From contig NC_085096.1 in the NCBI RefSeq assembly GCF_963422355.1, positions 2,051,001 through 2,115,000 of the forward strand: a DNA stretch of 64,000 nucleotides. Reading direction: 5' to 3'. A program made the translations under genes and the position numbers. The DNA is from Corticium candelabrum (lineage: Eukaryota; Porifera; Homoscleromorpha; Homosclerophorida; Plakinidae). Below the pieces are notes generated by a model, which was not told where the DNA came from, searched no databases, and was given only the letters and a program-made list of their open reading frames with translations. Shown here in pieces: positions 10,572 to 22,237 of the stretch (position 1 is the stretch's first letter; the number at the start of each line of letters is the position of its first letter).

Positions 10572-13500
10572 GTATTTATCATGTATTTGTAATAACAACT
10601 TGTATATTAATAAATATAATTTAATTAATGAGTTTACCTTTACCATATACCCGGTTATTTCTGTGATCTTAAATTACTGCGATTTGAGAATTTAGATAAA
10701 AGTTTTAATTACCGTAAATTAAATGTCTGCATTCCAACTAGGAAGGCAGTTACTGGTATACCCATGTACATGTGTTGAGACAGTGACTTCTGGGACTCTG
10801 AGGATAGGCCTAAATGTCTTTGAATTTTTGTTGTGTGCTCCATGATTTCTTTGCAAAAAATATCATGATTGCAGAGATAAGCGGTTATATGGTATTTACT
10901 TTCTTGCAAGATTAATGTTGCATGTAAAGGTGTGGCCAATCTCTTACCTTAGTGATGTAAGAGGGTTAGTTGGTTACATTAGTCTCTTATCTATCTCGTT
11001 CTCGTCTAATTGTTGTGAGCTGAACTGCATTATTGATATTTGAAATACACTGGCAAGTATTGGTTTGATCTGTAGAACTTGTTGTACGGATCTTTTAGTA
11101 ATAGGTAAGTGAAGTGATGCTGGGAATGTCATCTTGATTAGGATGGCACTAATGACTGTTTTGGTAGTTCATTGAAAGTATTGTTTACTAAACATGGACA
11201 CACACATAGACATGCACAATACACACCTAAATGTAGGCAGGAAGGCAGACATGTTGATGGACACTTAGAGGCATACTGGCTGCATAACAAGTGGCATTAC
11301 TGTAATGAGACTACAGACTGCTGTTGTTGAAATAGATGTAACTCTTTATGATGTGTTTTTCTAGCTTCTTATCCTGAAGAGATTGTATCTCAAGGAGAAG
11401 CAGCAATGCGTATCTACGATGCTGCATGCAATGAAGAAAATGCAGTGACTGTATTTTTACGTGTTGATGTTGTCGGTCGTGATGGTGCTGGAAAGACAAG
11501 CTTGACAAAGTCGATCACTCTCATGAAGTTTGACCAGTACGAGCCGAGCACAAGAGGTGTCATTCCAATGAGTCGCATTATCATGAAAGAAGCACGTAAC
11601 TGGACTGTTCCTGTCACCAGTGAACATTACAGAGATCTGTACGAGAAGAACATCACGGCAGTTATGGCAGAGGCTTTCAATAAACCAGAAGAAAAAGATA
11701 AGTTTTTGACATTGGCAAGAGACAAGAAGACGAGCACAAGGAAACGAAATAGTAAGACATCAGTGAAGTCCAGTTCAAAGCTGATGGCAACAGCAAGTCC
11801 CACTGATGGGCAAAGAGACGAGCAATCAGATGATATGTCAATGAACGGTGGTGACAATCTACTTGAGCAGCCTGTTGCTATGAGGTTAGAAGAGGTCAGT
11901 AATGAGCGACAACTTTCAGAATCTTTAGAGTTAAATGATGAGAGTGCACATGTGAGTGGTGATGTAACTGGTGAAGACAGAGAGACAAGAGAACGATCAA
12001 CAGAGATGTGTTGTAGTTCAGGTAGTGTAAGAGACAATGTTGAAGCACAAGTAGAATCAGTAGCAGGTGTTAGTTCAGAGACTGTAGTAGTAGCCATTGA
12101 TACTGATAGTTCAGAAAAGAGTGAAGCAAAGAAGAGAGGAAACGTACAAAGAAGAAGAAGGAAGAAGAAAGCGAGTAAGATGAAGACATCTGATAAGCGA
12201 CCATCACGGCAATCTCGTCAGACGGTGACGAGCAGAAAGAAGAGAAAGAGAACTTATCAACTAAGTTCACAATTCTCCTCAGACGTGCAGTCGTCGACAG
12301 CTACAGATGGTTTGTTGGAAGACACACAACAACATCAGACACAATCAAAACGAGGCAAGAAATCTAAATTGAAAGAGTCGCGTGGTCAGTCACAGTGTTC
12401 AGGCTCGGCGGCAGCTTCTGTTAATAGTGAGAGCAAGACTGATGAGTCAAAGGATATACCCGAAGGCATCAAAAGAAGAGTGACCGACTATCTGAGAAAT
12501 AGTGAATCTCTTCGGAAGGCCAAAGATGAAATCATGGTCACCATTTTAGATTATGCCGGTCAGCATGTGTTTTACACAACACATCAGCTTTTCCTCTCTC
12601 GAGCTGCTTTCTACTATGTGGTGTTTGATGCTTCTCAACCATTGGGTAGCCAGACGGCATCAGTATTTCGTAAACTTGATGGCAAAGTAGAATACATGGG
12701 TGACATAGCTGATGCTACAAACTACGAACGAGTTGAAGAATGGATATCAGCCATTCACATTATGGAAGCCGAGCCGTCATATTTTATGATATTTGAGAAT
12801 GTAGGCATACGATCACCTGGAATCTTCCTTGTTGGTACACACGCTGATTTACTACGAGAAGAGGAAGGAATGTTGGAGAAGCAAGACGAGTTCATGAAGA
12901 AGAAACTGCAAGACACAGAGCTGTCAGAGCACATCATATGGGCATCTAAAGACAGAATGTGTTTCTATGTCGATAACTCGATGACGGATGCAGACAGTGG
13001 TGCTGTAGATCCACAAGTACAGTTGCTGTGTGGAAAGACAGAAGAGGTGGCACGTCAGGTGGCAAAACACAGCAAGCTTCCAATCACGTGGCTTCGATTT
13101 AAAGAAGAGCTTCACCAGTTGAAAGAAAATGAGACGACAAGGAAGGTCGTGTCGGTAGACGAGTTGCTGCAACTTGCCCAAAGAGTTTCTGGTATCAAGA
13201 CCAAGGAAGAGTTCATGGTATTGCTGCAGTATCTGAGCAATCGTGCTGTTGTTCTTTATCATCCAAAAGCTTTGAAGAATGAAGAGAAAGAAGTCGTTCT
13301 AGATGTCGACTGGCTGATGTCTCAACTAGAAAAGGTGGTGACCGTTCACACAGATGTGCCACCAATGTGGACGAGGCACATGAAACGTTGTGCAGAGACA
13401 GGTATCATGACACAAGGATGTCTCGACTACTTGTTACCAGACTTGTCGTGTCGTGGCATCATCAAGTCACTTCTGAAGTATTATGACTTGATGTGTCCAT

Positions 13501-15382
13501 ATTTTGGACTCGATTTCAACAGTTTGAAGGTTTCCAGTGATCAACAGGATTACGTCAACTTGAAATTCCAGTCTATTGAAAATGAAGACGAGGCACAGTG
13601 TCAAGCATATTTCGTACCTTGCTTGCTACAGAAAAAGTCTTCACTCTTATCTACAGAGATACCCTACAGTCATAAGACTGTTGCTCTTATTTTACATTCT
13701 GGTAATATTCGTATGCCTAAGCCTTTATTCTACCGTCTACTCACTCGGTTGGCAAGACGATTTTGTCGTTTGCCACAATTGTTTCAGAATGTTGGCTACT
13801 TTATTGTTTATCACGACCACAAGCTGGAGATTTCATTAGGCAAGCACAGTTTGCAGATGATTGTCTACACTGACCACAAGAATCCTCTTCCAGCAGTATG
13901 TGCTCTTGTCAAAGATTTCGTTGTCACTTCAGTTGATGAAGCTAAACAACAAGGCATGCCAGGATTAAAGCTGCAACTAGGTTACATGTGGAGCAATCCA
14001 GATCACATTGGAGCTGATTCTGAATTTGTGTCTCTGAAAGGATGGAATCATTTACCAGAAACCGTGTATGTTAAATCAGTGGACAAGGAAGTCAGACTCT
14101 CAGAAACCCTACATGCTTGGTTTCCTGCAAACAGTGAGGTTAGTTATAATTTATAGAATCTCTACAATACTTTTATTACCATTTGGTTTCTGGTTTAGTT
14201 TGCTATTCTTTTGGAGCCTAATATGTACTTGGCACCTGATACAAAATTGCTACATTCTGAGCAACCAAAGAGTTTAGTTCAATGCCTTGCACTCTGTCCA
14301 AGTAAGCTATTTGGTATTGCTGTGTTACACTTGAGTTTACGATGATGTATGTGCACCTTTGTGATTCAGTACAGTCAACCACTCCAATTTCTCATCTTCT
14401 GAGTGACACTCATGTTCATGAATGTCTTGAAAAGGTAGCTGAAGTTATGGATAAAGAAGAGGATGTAATATGTGACGACTGGAGGAGTTTATGGTGTGAC
14501 CTTCTTGAACGACCTTTAAATGAAGAAATGAAGATGAAGATTCAACAAACTGCAAATACCAGTCCAACTCACTTTGTTCTGAAGAAATGGTTGCGCAAGT
14601 CAACATCAGCAACTGTTGGCAAACTAATAGAACGACTCAGTGCTATTTATCGAAACGATGTGGCAGAAATTCTGATGAAATATTTAAGTGTAAGTGACTT
14701 TATACTGCTGTGAAAGTGGATGTTGTAAATGCAAGTTGCTCATATCTTTAGGAAGGAAATTCTAAGATGAGGACAGTCGCTGCTGGTCAGACGTCGTTTT
14801 AGTTTGTCTCTGAGTGAAACTGTAACCAAGAATGTTGCGTTTTAGACAATACAGATAGACAGTCTTGCAGTGCATTTTCTGATGCAGACATGTTCGAAGC
14901 ATCTACACTCAACTCACTTCCTCAACTTCATGATTCTTCGTCTGGTAAGTAAGCAGATTATGTACAATAGAATGAATGTATTGGACTGAAGTATGTTGTG
15001 CAGCTGGCTGTTATGTATTTGGTCTAATTTGATTTTCTATTGTACAGAAACATGTAAGCAACAGACGCTTGTGTCAAGAGCAACCAGCCAATGTACCGGC
15101 AAGGAGCTAGTGGCTGTAGCTGATCATGTTTCTGCTCGTTGGCAGCGATTTGTTTCATATCTGTCACCTGATTTATTTTCTATGGACATAATAGAGGTGA
15201 TAGAAGGTGAAAACAAAGATTTCTTTTGTCAGAGCCGAAGAGCATTAGAGAAGTGGGTCAACAAGTTTGCCAACAAAGCCAATCGGCGATCTGTGATTCA
15301 AGCAATGTGTAAGATTGGCTACAGATCTCAATCAGTAGCAGTTTTTGGTTATGACTTGGTAGATCATGTGTGTCCATCATAA
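9260..15382 (+). CDS. Gene A: ANK-Roc-COR-death-death protein (ROCO family), about 1658 aa
   Basis: Seven exons fit GT-AG rules with matching phases: 9260-10571, 11365-14138, 14199-14301, 14370-14689, 14752-14785, 14846-14944 and 15048-15382 (stop TAA). The product is an ankyrin-repeat Roc-COR GTPase with two C-terminal death-type domains. Known relatives in architecture are DAPK1 (kinase-ANK-ROCO-death) and other metazoan ROCO proteins; no kinase is present here. It is probably a cytoplasmic signalling scaffold whose Roc-COR switch controls death-fold contacts. A cell-death or immune role is inference. Exon 6 appears to be a deletion scar compared with gene C. The start ATG lies in a leader shared by genes A, B and C. 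No internal stop was found across the joined exons. Confidence 0.85.
10572..11364 (+). other. Gene A intron 1
   Basis: The intron is bounded by GTATTT and TTTTTCTAG and separates the ankyrin exon from the Roc exon. The same intron occurs in gene B (25554-26357) with high similarity. No feature of its own was recognised inside. Confidence 0.85.
11365..14138 (+). CDS. Gene A exon 2: Roc GTPase with long insertion, and COR domain
   Basis: The P-loop [13 protein letters not shown] lies at 11475-11513. The switch II motif DYAGQ is at 12549-12563 and GTHAD (the Roc version of the G4 motif) is at 12834-12848. Between P-loop and switch II lie about 350 residues instead of a few tens. Most of this insert is Ser/Lys/Arg/Glu-rich, with basic runs such as [12 protein letters not shown] and KKRKRTYQ that could serve as nuclear-localisation or disordered regulatory segments. 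COR follows from about 13040, with YDLMCPYFGLD and [12 protein letters not shown] near its end. The exon is one open frame, phase 1 in and phase 0 out (GAG|GTTAGT). Confidence 0.9.
14199..15382 (+). CDS. Gene A exons 3-7: linker and two death-type domains
   Basis: Exon 3 (14199-14301) encodes FAILLEPNMYLAPDTKL and ends in phase 1. Exon 4 (14370-14689) is a death domain with [14 protein letters not shown], a conserved W in [18 protein letters not shown] and [11 protein letters not shown]. Exons 5 and 6 (14752-14785, 14846-14944) encode a short Ser-rich linker ending [13 protein letters not shown]. Exon 7 (15048-15382) encodes a second death-type domain (ELVAVADHVSARWQRFVSYL, LEKWVNKFANKA, VFGYDLVDHV) and ends with TAA. 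Phases join without error. Confidence 0.85.
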
Positions 15383-15500
15383 TTGTATATTAACTCCAAT
15401 GTATTATTGCTATAGGGTTTCTATTAATATCAAATCATTTTATGTTGCATAGTAATGAATGGATGAAATTACACTCTAACTGGATACTATTGTATTGACA

Positions 15501-15506
15501 AATAAA
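15501..15506 (+). other. Candidate polyadenylation signal of gene A (AATAAA)
   Basis: AATAAA stands about 120 nt after the stop codon of gene A. The inverted relative near 44.7 kb (gene D) preserves it as TTTATT on the plus strand. Confidence 0.5.
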
Positions 15507-15692
15507 TTTTGTTATACAAAACGTAATGCAAATGTTTACACACAACTGTATTTATGTCAATTGTCTGCCCAGTCAACATACAGCGTCGTTGCTAGGCATT
15601 CGCCTCGCTTTTCGTGCAGCGCTCGCGCGTCAACAGACGTCATCCAACCTACTAAACTAACGCGCGCTACGCCATTTATACACGATCAGCTG

Positions 15693-15856
15693 ATGTCTCA
15701 AAGTCGTTGTTTTCCGAAGTGAACGGAACGTCTAGAACGTCGTACGGCAGTGCGAGAGGTCAATATCCTTCCGTAGCCGATCGTCACGGCGCTGTCGAGC
15801 ACGAACTCGAGCCGGGAGACAATTTATCGGGATTGTCATTGAAATATGGCGTCACA
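15693..15856 (+). pseudogene. Broken copy of LYSMD1/2-like exon 1
   Basis: This matches exon 1 of the minus-strand LYSMD-like gene (44508-44344) almost base for base, including the GTGAGATGC donor region. One A is missing in the run after ATGTCTC (CAAAG instead of CAAAAG), so the frame meets TGA after nine codons. The first part of the LysM domain would be VEHELEPGDNLSGLSLKYG in the correct frame. No exon 2 or 3 follows on this strand, so the copy is a dead partial duplicate downstream of gene A. Confidence 0.85.
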
Positions 15857-16299
15857 GTGAGATGCAAGCGTTTGTGTGTGTAGTAAACGTGTCGTGTGTG
15901 GTGTCGGAGGCCGCGGGGGTGCGACAGGATGTTGTATTTGGAGTTGAGTTGAAAATTGGTGTCACGTGACTTTGACATGGCAGCAGGAAATGTCGGTTGA
16001 CACACGAAAATAGAGAAATAGAGATAGAGAGAGACACGAAGACGTATGAAAAATTGAAGTAGGGGCACATTCATATGGATGGTGGACACACACAAGGACA
16101 GACACAGAGACAGACAGGAGGACTGTTGTTGTCATGGCAATGGAGCTAAATTTGGCTCTAGGACACTCTTTAATTGAAGTACATTTTGTTCTGTTGTCCT
16201 TGCCTTGTCAGACTGATAGTGGCCTTGAGGCTGTATGGTGACCAGAGCCCTTGAGGCCAATGTGAATGTAGACTCCAAATTTGTTGATGTGAATGAATG

Positions 16300-16406
16300 G
16301 ATGAATAAACAGACAGAAAAACAAGCAGAGAGAGAGAGAGAGGGAGGGAGGGAGGGAGGGAGGGAGGGAGGGAGGGAGGGAGGGAGGGAGGGAGGGAGGG
16401 AGAGTT

Positions 16407-16461
<55 letters not shown>

Positions 16462-17083
16462 CAGACAGACAGACAAGACAGACAGACATATCCACATACA
16501 TGAATATGGTACAGACAACAAGCCCTTAGATTAAGAGTTAGACATACAGATAGACAGACATGTATACATGCAGACAGACAGACAGATGGATTGAGAGTTA
16601 GACGGATAGACAGACACATCGACAGATAGATGCATTGACAGACAAACAGACAAATGGACAGACGGATAGACATACACAGATGCATTAACAGACTAACCGA
16701 CAGACAGGCATTTATGCGTACAGGCAGACAGACAGATGGATAGACAGACAAACAGTCAGACAGATGGATTGACACCGACAGATGGACAGATGGACAGACA
16801 GACAGACAGAAACAGACAGATTGATAGACATAAGACAGACAGACAGACAGATTGATAGACAGAAGGCAGACAGACAGACAGACAGACAGACAGAGGGATG
16901 AACAGATAGACAGAAGACAGACAGACAGGCAAACGGACAGACAGACATTTATGCATACATACAGGCAGACAGACAGATGGGTTGACAGACAAACAGTCAG
17001 ACAGATGGATTGACACCGACAGATAGACAGACAGACAGAGGGATGAACAGATAGACAGAAGACAGACAGAGGGATGAAAAGAC

Positions 17084-17132
<49 letters not shown>

Positions 17133-17210
17133 GAAACAGACGGACTGATAGACAGAGAGGCAGAGAGACAGAGGGATGAACAGACAAGGACAGACAGACA
17201 GGTGCACATG
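16300..17210. repeat. Compound tetranucleotide array (GGGA)n then (GACA/GATA)n
   Basis: About 60 bases of GGGA units (about 16340-16402) are followed by some 800 bases of GACA units mixed with variants, with recurring longer motifs such as AGACAGATGGATTGACA. Frames read on the minus strand (repeating C-L-S-V) are artefacts. The inverted counterparts are at 41765-42877 and 43872-44106, in intron 1 of the LYSMD-like gene, which identifies this as the intron remnant of the pseudo-exon. Confidence 0.95.
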
Positions 17211-17859
17211 CATGGATATGGACATCAGTGTTCTTCCCATGGTTTTCAGAGTGGTGGTCAAGTATCCACTGCATTAAGGGGCTTGGTTTATTCCAATCTC
17301 AGATATCCGGGGAAAGAAGTAGAGCAAACTCCCGGATAATCAAGCATTGTTGCAAAACAGACAAGAAAGTGCCAAACAGAACGTATCGCACTGTTGATGG
17401 TCCATGATGTGAAAGAGTAAACTAAGAAAGCTGCAATTTTTGTCAGCAGTCCGGGAACTTTGTTGCCCAGTTTCATGTAGACTATGGCAAGGCTAGACGT
17501 CTGCCATCCATTGGAGCAAGGAAAACACAAGCTAAGTGAAGAAGCACTACAGTGCAAACCCTGCGCATGCCATACCTTTGCAGCCTGAATGCAATTAGAC
17601 AGAGCAAATGAGAAGAGCATGAGAAAAATGACATTCGGTCACGTATTTGCCTCAATCAGCGATCACGTGTTACACCGTGGCCTGGCAAGTCGGGCAGTCA
17701 TACGTACATACCAAATGACGTTACTATAGCTAGGGTTTCACGCATTGGTAAATATATGGTGGTTGGGAACATGTGGAGTGATGGTTGGTGTTTGTTGAGT
17801 GCTGGTCGGGCCCGACCACAGTGGGGCAGAACCCTGGGACATACAGACAACAAACGTTT
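17211..17859. other. Unannotated spacer, no gene seen
   Basis: The sequence is unique within the window. A 110-codon minus-strand frame (17620-17288) shows no motif that I recognise. CCGGGGA near 17308 and TCCCGGATAAT near 17331 form a short inverted pair of unknown meaning. Confidence 0.5.
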
Positions 17860-18147
17860 GTATTGAGAGTGAGACAGACAGACAGACAGATGGATTGAGA
17901 GTCAGATAGACAGACAGATGGATTGACAGACAAACAGACAGGCAGATGGATAAACAGACAGACAGACAGACAGATGCACTATTAAACATGCATATTGACA
18001 TACAGACAACAAACACTTGGATTGAGGGTTAGACAGACAGATTGACAGACGGATACAGAGTGCAAAATAACAGTCGGACATTTTTCGGCCGAATTGAGCA
18101 TTTGTTCGATTGCCTAAATTTGAACGTACACCATGTCCGACCACATG

Positions 18148-18216
<69 letters not shown>
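17860..18216. repeat. GACA array followed by (CA)n microsatellite
   Basis: Degenerate GACA units run to about 18055. A (CA)n run of about 65 bases follows (18151-18215), just before sequence similar to the MH2 units resumes. Confidence 0.9.
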
Positions 18217-18219
<3 letters not shown>

Positions 18220-18905
18220 TTTAGTCATTCCTAAATTAATAGGATATATATACATGTGTTAGAGAGGCGATATACGACATGGGTACTACTTCAAAAGATA
18301 ATGAGATAGAGGGCGGTATCAATCGACATTCTCTAATTGGATAGTTTGTGTAATCAGTTTCTCAAATGGCATTTTCAGACCTTTTAGGGTTAGTGACACC
18401 TTCATGAGCAATTCAATGTTGTTGAAAGAATCAATTATCTGATATTGGCAGGTACAAGTCTAAAAGGGTAGGAAGCCAGAAACAAGTGTGGTATCAGTGT
18501 GTTGAGAAGGAATGCTGGAAATCACACCAGAAGGATGTGCTAGCTGTATTGAGTTGTAGACATGCTTTCTGGATGGCCATGTTTAACTAACTGTTGAGTT
18601 CATAAATTAACTGCAGTAGAACAACAGTCAATGTATGTCATTAGAGTCTCAATTACAATTACAATCTTTCTGTTAAGGTAAAGTTGAGGAACATGACTGT
18701 ACATCTAGAAGGTCTGAGTAGGTCTGCAAAACTGTATACTTACTTAATCGTCTTAACATAGTTGACATTGGGTGCGTTAGTTCATCATGTTTGTGCCTCT
18801 AGTCGATTCTCTTGCTGCAAGAAGCAGTAATTAAACATTTGTTGTGCTTTCTGGTTTCGTTGAGTTACTCATCACCTCATGTCATGTGTAATGTGTCTCT
18901 TTCAG
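18217..18905. other. Spacer before MH2 copy 3, no gene seen
   Basis: The first 550 bases have no recognised content. The last 130 bases match the intron end before the other MH2 copies (GTTTGTGCCTCTAGTCGA and similar). Confidence 0.5.
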
Positions 18906-19440
18906 AAATATGTGTAGTCTCTTATGAGAGATATATGTATACGAAACTGATGCAACATCACATATTGGGGACTCATCCAGACAGTCAGTCGGATGTATGA
19001 TGTGTGGGGATATCTACACGGTCGTCGCTTGCAAACAGACTCTGTGTTGGCCACATACGAACGACAAGCGATCGGATACCGTCAAGAGAGTGAGAGATCA
19101 CAACGGATGTGGATATTCAGATTTCGTGTGAAGACAACGTCATTACTACAATCAGAGTGACTATTTGATGTTTTGCTCAGAGCCCGACTCTGGACTATAT
19201 GTCGAAGGGCTGACTACCCGCAGTCAAGAAAGTCCAACCCGGCTACTCGACTCGAGTCATCGGCTTGGAGAGATGTCGAGAGATGCTCGAATGCGAGAAG
19301 ATGCCACAGAGTGGAAACATACCCGACGATTCGTTCTCATTCAAAGTTAGCTTCGCGAAAGCTGGGGACTTAGCTACATGAGACAATATCCGAGCAGTTA
19401 CCCATGCTGGATTGAAATATTTCTCAATGTCACACGGTAG
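18906..19440 (+). pseudogene. Inhibitory-Smad MH2 domain, copy 3 (heavily decayed)
   Basis: The segment aligns by eye with the other MH2 copies, but multiple indels and substitutions interrupt it from the start. Recognisable pieces are VRDHN, NQSDYL, SPTLDYMSKG and, in shifted frames, the KAGDL region and the end TGCTGGATTGAA before TAG at 19438-19440. It is the most decayed of the six and lies in the same position of unit 2 as copy 1 in unit 1. Confidence 0.7.
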
Positions 19441-19449
19441 CAGCACTTG

Positions 19450-20825
19450 CATGAAGCTAAACAACAAGGCATGCCAGGATTAAAGCTGCAACTGGGTTAC
19501 ATGTGGAGCAATCCAATTCACGTTGGAGCTGATTCTGAATTTGTGTCTCTGAAAGGATGGAATCATTTACCATAAACCGTGAATGTTAAATCACTGGACA
19601 ATGAAGTTGTACTTTCAGAAGATCTATGTGCCTGGTTTCCTGCAAACAGTGAGGTTAGTTGCACTGTTATAAGACTTATTAGTCAATTGTTACTATTTTG
19701 TTTCTGGTTTAGTTTGCTGTCCTTTTGGAGCCTCATATGTATTTGGCACCCGATACAAGGTTACTACAATGTGAACAGTCAAAGTGTTAGCAGAGAGTCT
19801 TCCATTGTATGCAAGTAAGATAAGCTGGCCATCGTTACAATTGATATGTTGTGATGATGTGTATGCACATTTGTGATTCAGTCCAGTCAACCTTCGCTAT
19901 TTCTCATCTTCTGAGTGACACTCATATTGATGAATGTCTTTAAAAGGTAACTGAAGTTACGGATAAAGAAGATGACATAATATGTGACAACTGGAGGAGT
20001 TTGTGGTGTGCAAGAAATGGATGTGCAAGTCAACATCAGCAACTGTTGGCAAACTGATTGAACGACTCAGTGCTATTTATTGAAACGATGTAGCAGAAAC
20101 TCAAGTGTAGGTGACTCTACATTGTCATAAAAAGCTGAACATTGTAAATGCCATTTGCTGTTTCTTTAGGCAGGAGAGTGTGAGACAAAGACAGTCAGTG
20201 CAGGTCAGATATTGTCGTGATGATTGGTGTGAGTAAAACTGTAACCAAATGTGTTGTGTTCATGCAATACAGACAGACAGTCTTCCAGTACATTTTTGTG
20301 TGGAGTTGAGACATAGCCAGATAGGTATGGTTTGATTGGTTTGAATTTGTGTATGTTGTATGCAGTATATATGTTCTGTATGTCAATACTGTGTATTGCA
20401 TTTCAATTATAATGAGATCATCTTGCACTCTAATTACCCGATTGTAACTCTTTACGTCATTCCTTTGTTTTGTTAGGATATACAGCCTAACTAAAGACAT
20501 TTGTGTATAGAAACTGAATTGGCAAAGAGAGGGCATTGCAAGGTGAGATCTGGTTGCTGTAGCAGTCCTTGTGGGGACAAACTTGCCACCGAGCTAGCAC
20601 CAGATTTGTGTAGCACTGGAAAGATAGACCAGATTAAAATACAATTTTATTTTAGTGTTTTCAGTCAATGTCGTGCAATGTTGGAAGAATGGTCTAGCAA
20701 TTGGGACAAGAAAGCAACCAATGGGACACTGATGGAGGCTTTGTTATAGACGGACATGAAACACAAGCAAACAAAATATTTGGAAAAGAACTCGTGAAAT
20801 ATGTGAATCCAATCATTTGAATTAG
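19450..20825 (+). pseudogene. 3' fragment of an ANK-ROCO-death gene in unit 2
   Basis: COR tail (to 19653, with TAA after NHLP), a linker-like exon, a shortened first death exon with the same internal deletion as in units 1 and 3, and a death-exon remnant starting at 20511 (TETELAKRGHCKV). Stops and frameshifts occur throughout. It is collinear with 5317-6706 and 34093-35480. Confidence 0.7.
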
Positions 20826-21371
20826 GCAGATGTGGTAAGAATACATTGTATTGTATTGCTAATTAACTTAATTGACAGTTCCATCTCATGTAATCTCAAT
20901 GTGCTCATGAGGTAGCCCACTTCATTGCTGATGTCATGTGTGTCTCACTTTCTGGGCAGTCAAATTATTATAAGCTGCAAGAGTAGCTATAGTCTGTAAT
21001 ATATTTATTGTATAAATACTTATCAGCAGGCACACGTTCTCTCGCTGATACGTATTCTATTCGCTAAGGCAACAGGTTGGTTTTGGGTGAGTGGGAGGAG
21101 CTCTGTATTGAACGGGGAACCCACGTAGGATAAAGCGAGGAATGTTTCGTTGTGTCTAAACAAGTGCCATGAAGTAACCGATTTGTCTTTCAGGTCAACA
21201 AAAAATTGTTCTCCTCGCGTTTGTCAGTGTGCAGGAGGCGAGATGAGTGAGTCATCATCGGCTGGTGCATCGGAATAACGCATTTGGGTCGAGCCTACGT
21301 AAACACAGTGATGAGGTAAAGCTTGATGAAAGATGGTGGCTTTCAATGGGTTAGTCTCTGTCTACCCCAGG

Positions 21372-21376
<5 letters not shown>

Positions 21377-21458
<82 letters not shown>

Positions 21459-21486
21459 GTGTGTGCGTGTGTGCATGCATGCGTGG

Positions 21487-21549
<63 letters not shown>
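21377..21549. repeat. (TG)n microsatellite
   Basis: About 170 bases of TG with a few interruptions (GCATGCATGCGTGGG near 21474). Confidence 0.97.
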
Positions 21550-21550
<1 letters not shown>

Positions 21551-21961
21551 TGACAGGCGTGGGCAAATCGGTTTCTCTCGCGTGTGCTGTTGTGTGTGGC
21601 TTGTGGGTGTTGTTTGTAGTCCTCGGCGGTGGGTGGTGAGGATGAGAGCTTGTAGCAGAGCTGTGTGTCTGATTAGGCGTCTCTTGTGTTTGTTTGATTG
21701 GCAACAGGCGTGAGTGGACCGGCGTTTTGAGAGATATGACTGAGTGGAAGGTGTGTGGGCGGTTAGCTGACTGATTGTCTGACTGAACAACAACATTGAA
21801 ATTTTATTGAGATTTCCATAGCAACAAAGTTTAGATGCAAATATTTTGTAAATTTGTTTTGGTAACGTTTCGGTTTTGGCTAAATTTAGAGATGAGGTTC
21901 CTTTCTGGTTAGTGATACTTTAGTGGAAAGTGATATCTCACACTCTTATGTCTAGGACTTG

Positions 21962-22083
<122 letters not shown>

Positions 22084-22237
22084 TACACCATGTTTAGTCA
22101 TTCCTAAATATGGGTCAAGCCTGGCTCAGTCTTTCTGTTTGTCCCTTTCATGGATTCTTTTGCTGCATAAAACATTTGCTGTAACTTCTCGTTTCGGCGA
22201 GTTATTCATCACTTCATATCCTGTGTGTCTCTTACAG

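Noticed and set aside
11475-11513. NACHT/NB-ARC (NLR) ATPase reading of the P-loop
   Set aside because: The P-loop is followed by DxxGQ, THAD and a COR domain, the order of Roc-COR GTPases; no NACHT motifs were seen.
12924-13262. Antisense frame of 112 codons within the Roc-COR exon, also seen at 28258-27920 and 56310-56648
   Set aside because: It is conserved only because the sense strand is conserved; no motif, and it lies opposite a clear coding exon.
13576-13839. Plus-strand frame of 87 codons inside gene A exon 2
   Set aside because: Shadow frame of the COR region; the main frame continues through without break.
16132-17274. Long minus-strand frames of repeating Cys-Leu-Ser-Val over 1 kb
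   Set aside because: They are translations of the GACA tetranucleotide array; all frames stay open because of the repeat, and similar artefacts occur at 37.9, 39.7, 41.2 and 41.8-42.9 kb.
17288-17620. Minus-strand frame of 110 codons
   Set aside because: No recognised motif, no splice context and no copy elsewhere in the window.
16300-18060. CRISPR-like array
   Set aside because: The repeats are short tetranucleotides with no unique spacers of constant length, in a eukaryotic genome.
21351-21796. His/Thr- and Cys/Val-rich frames in (CA)n and (TG)n tracts
   Set aside because: Pure dinucleotide repeats without splice or motif support.
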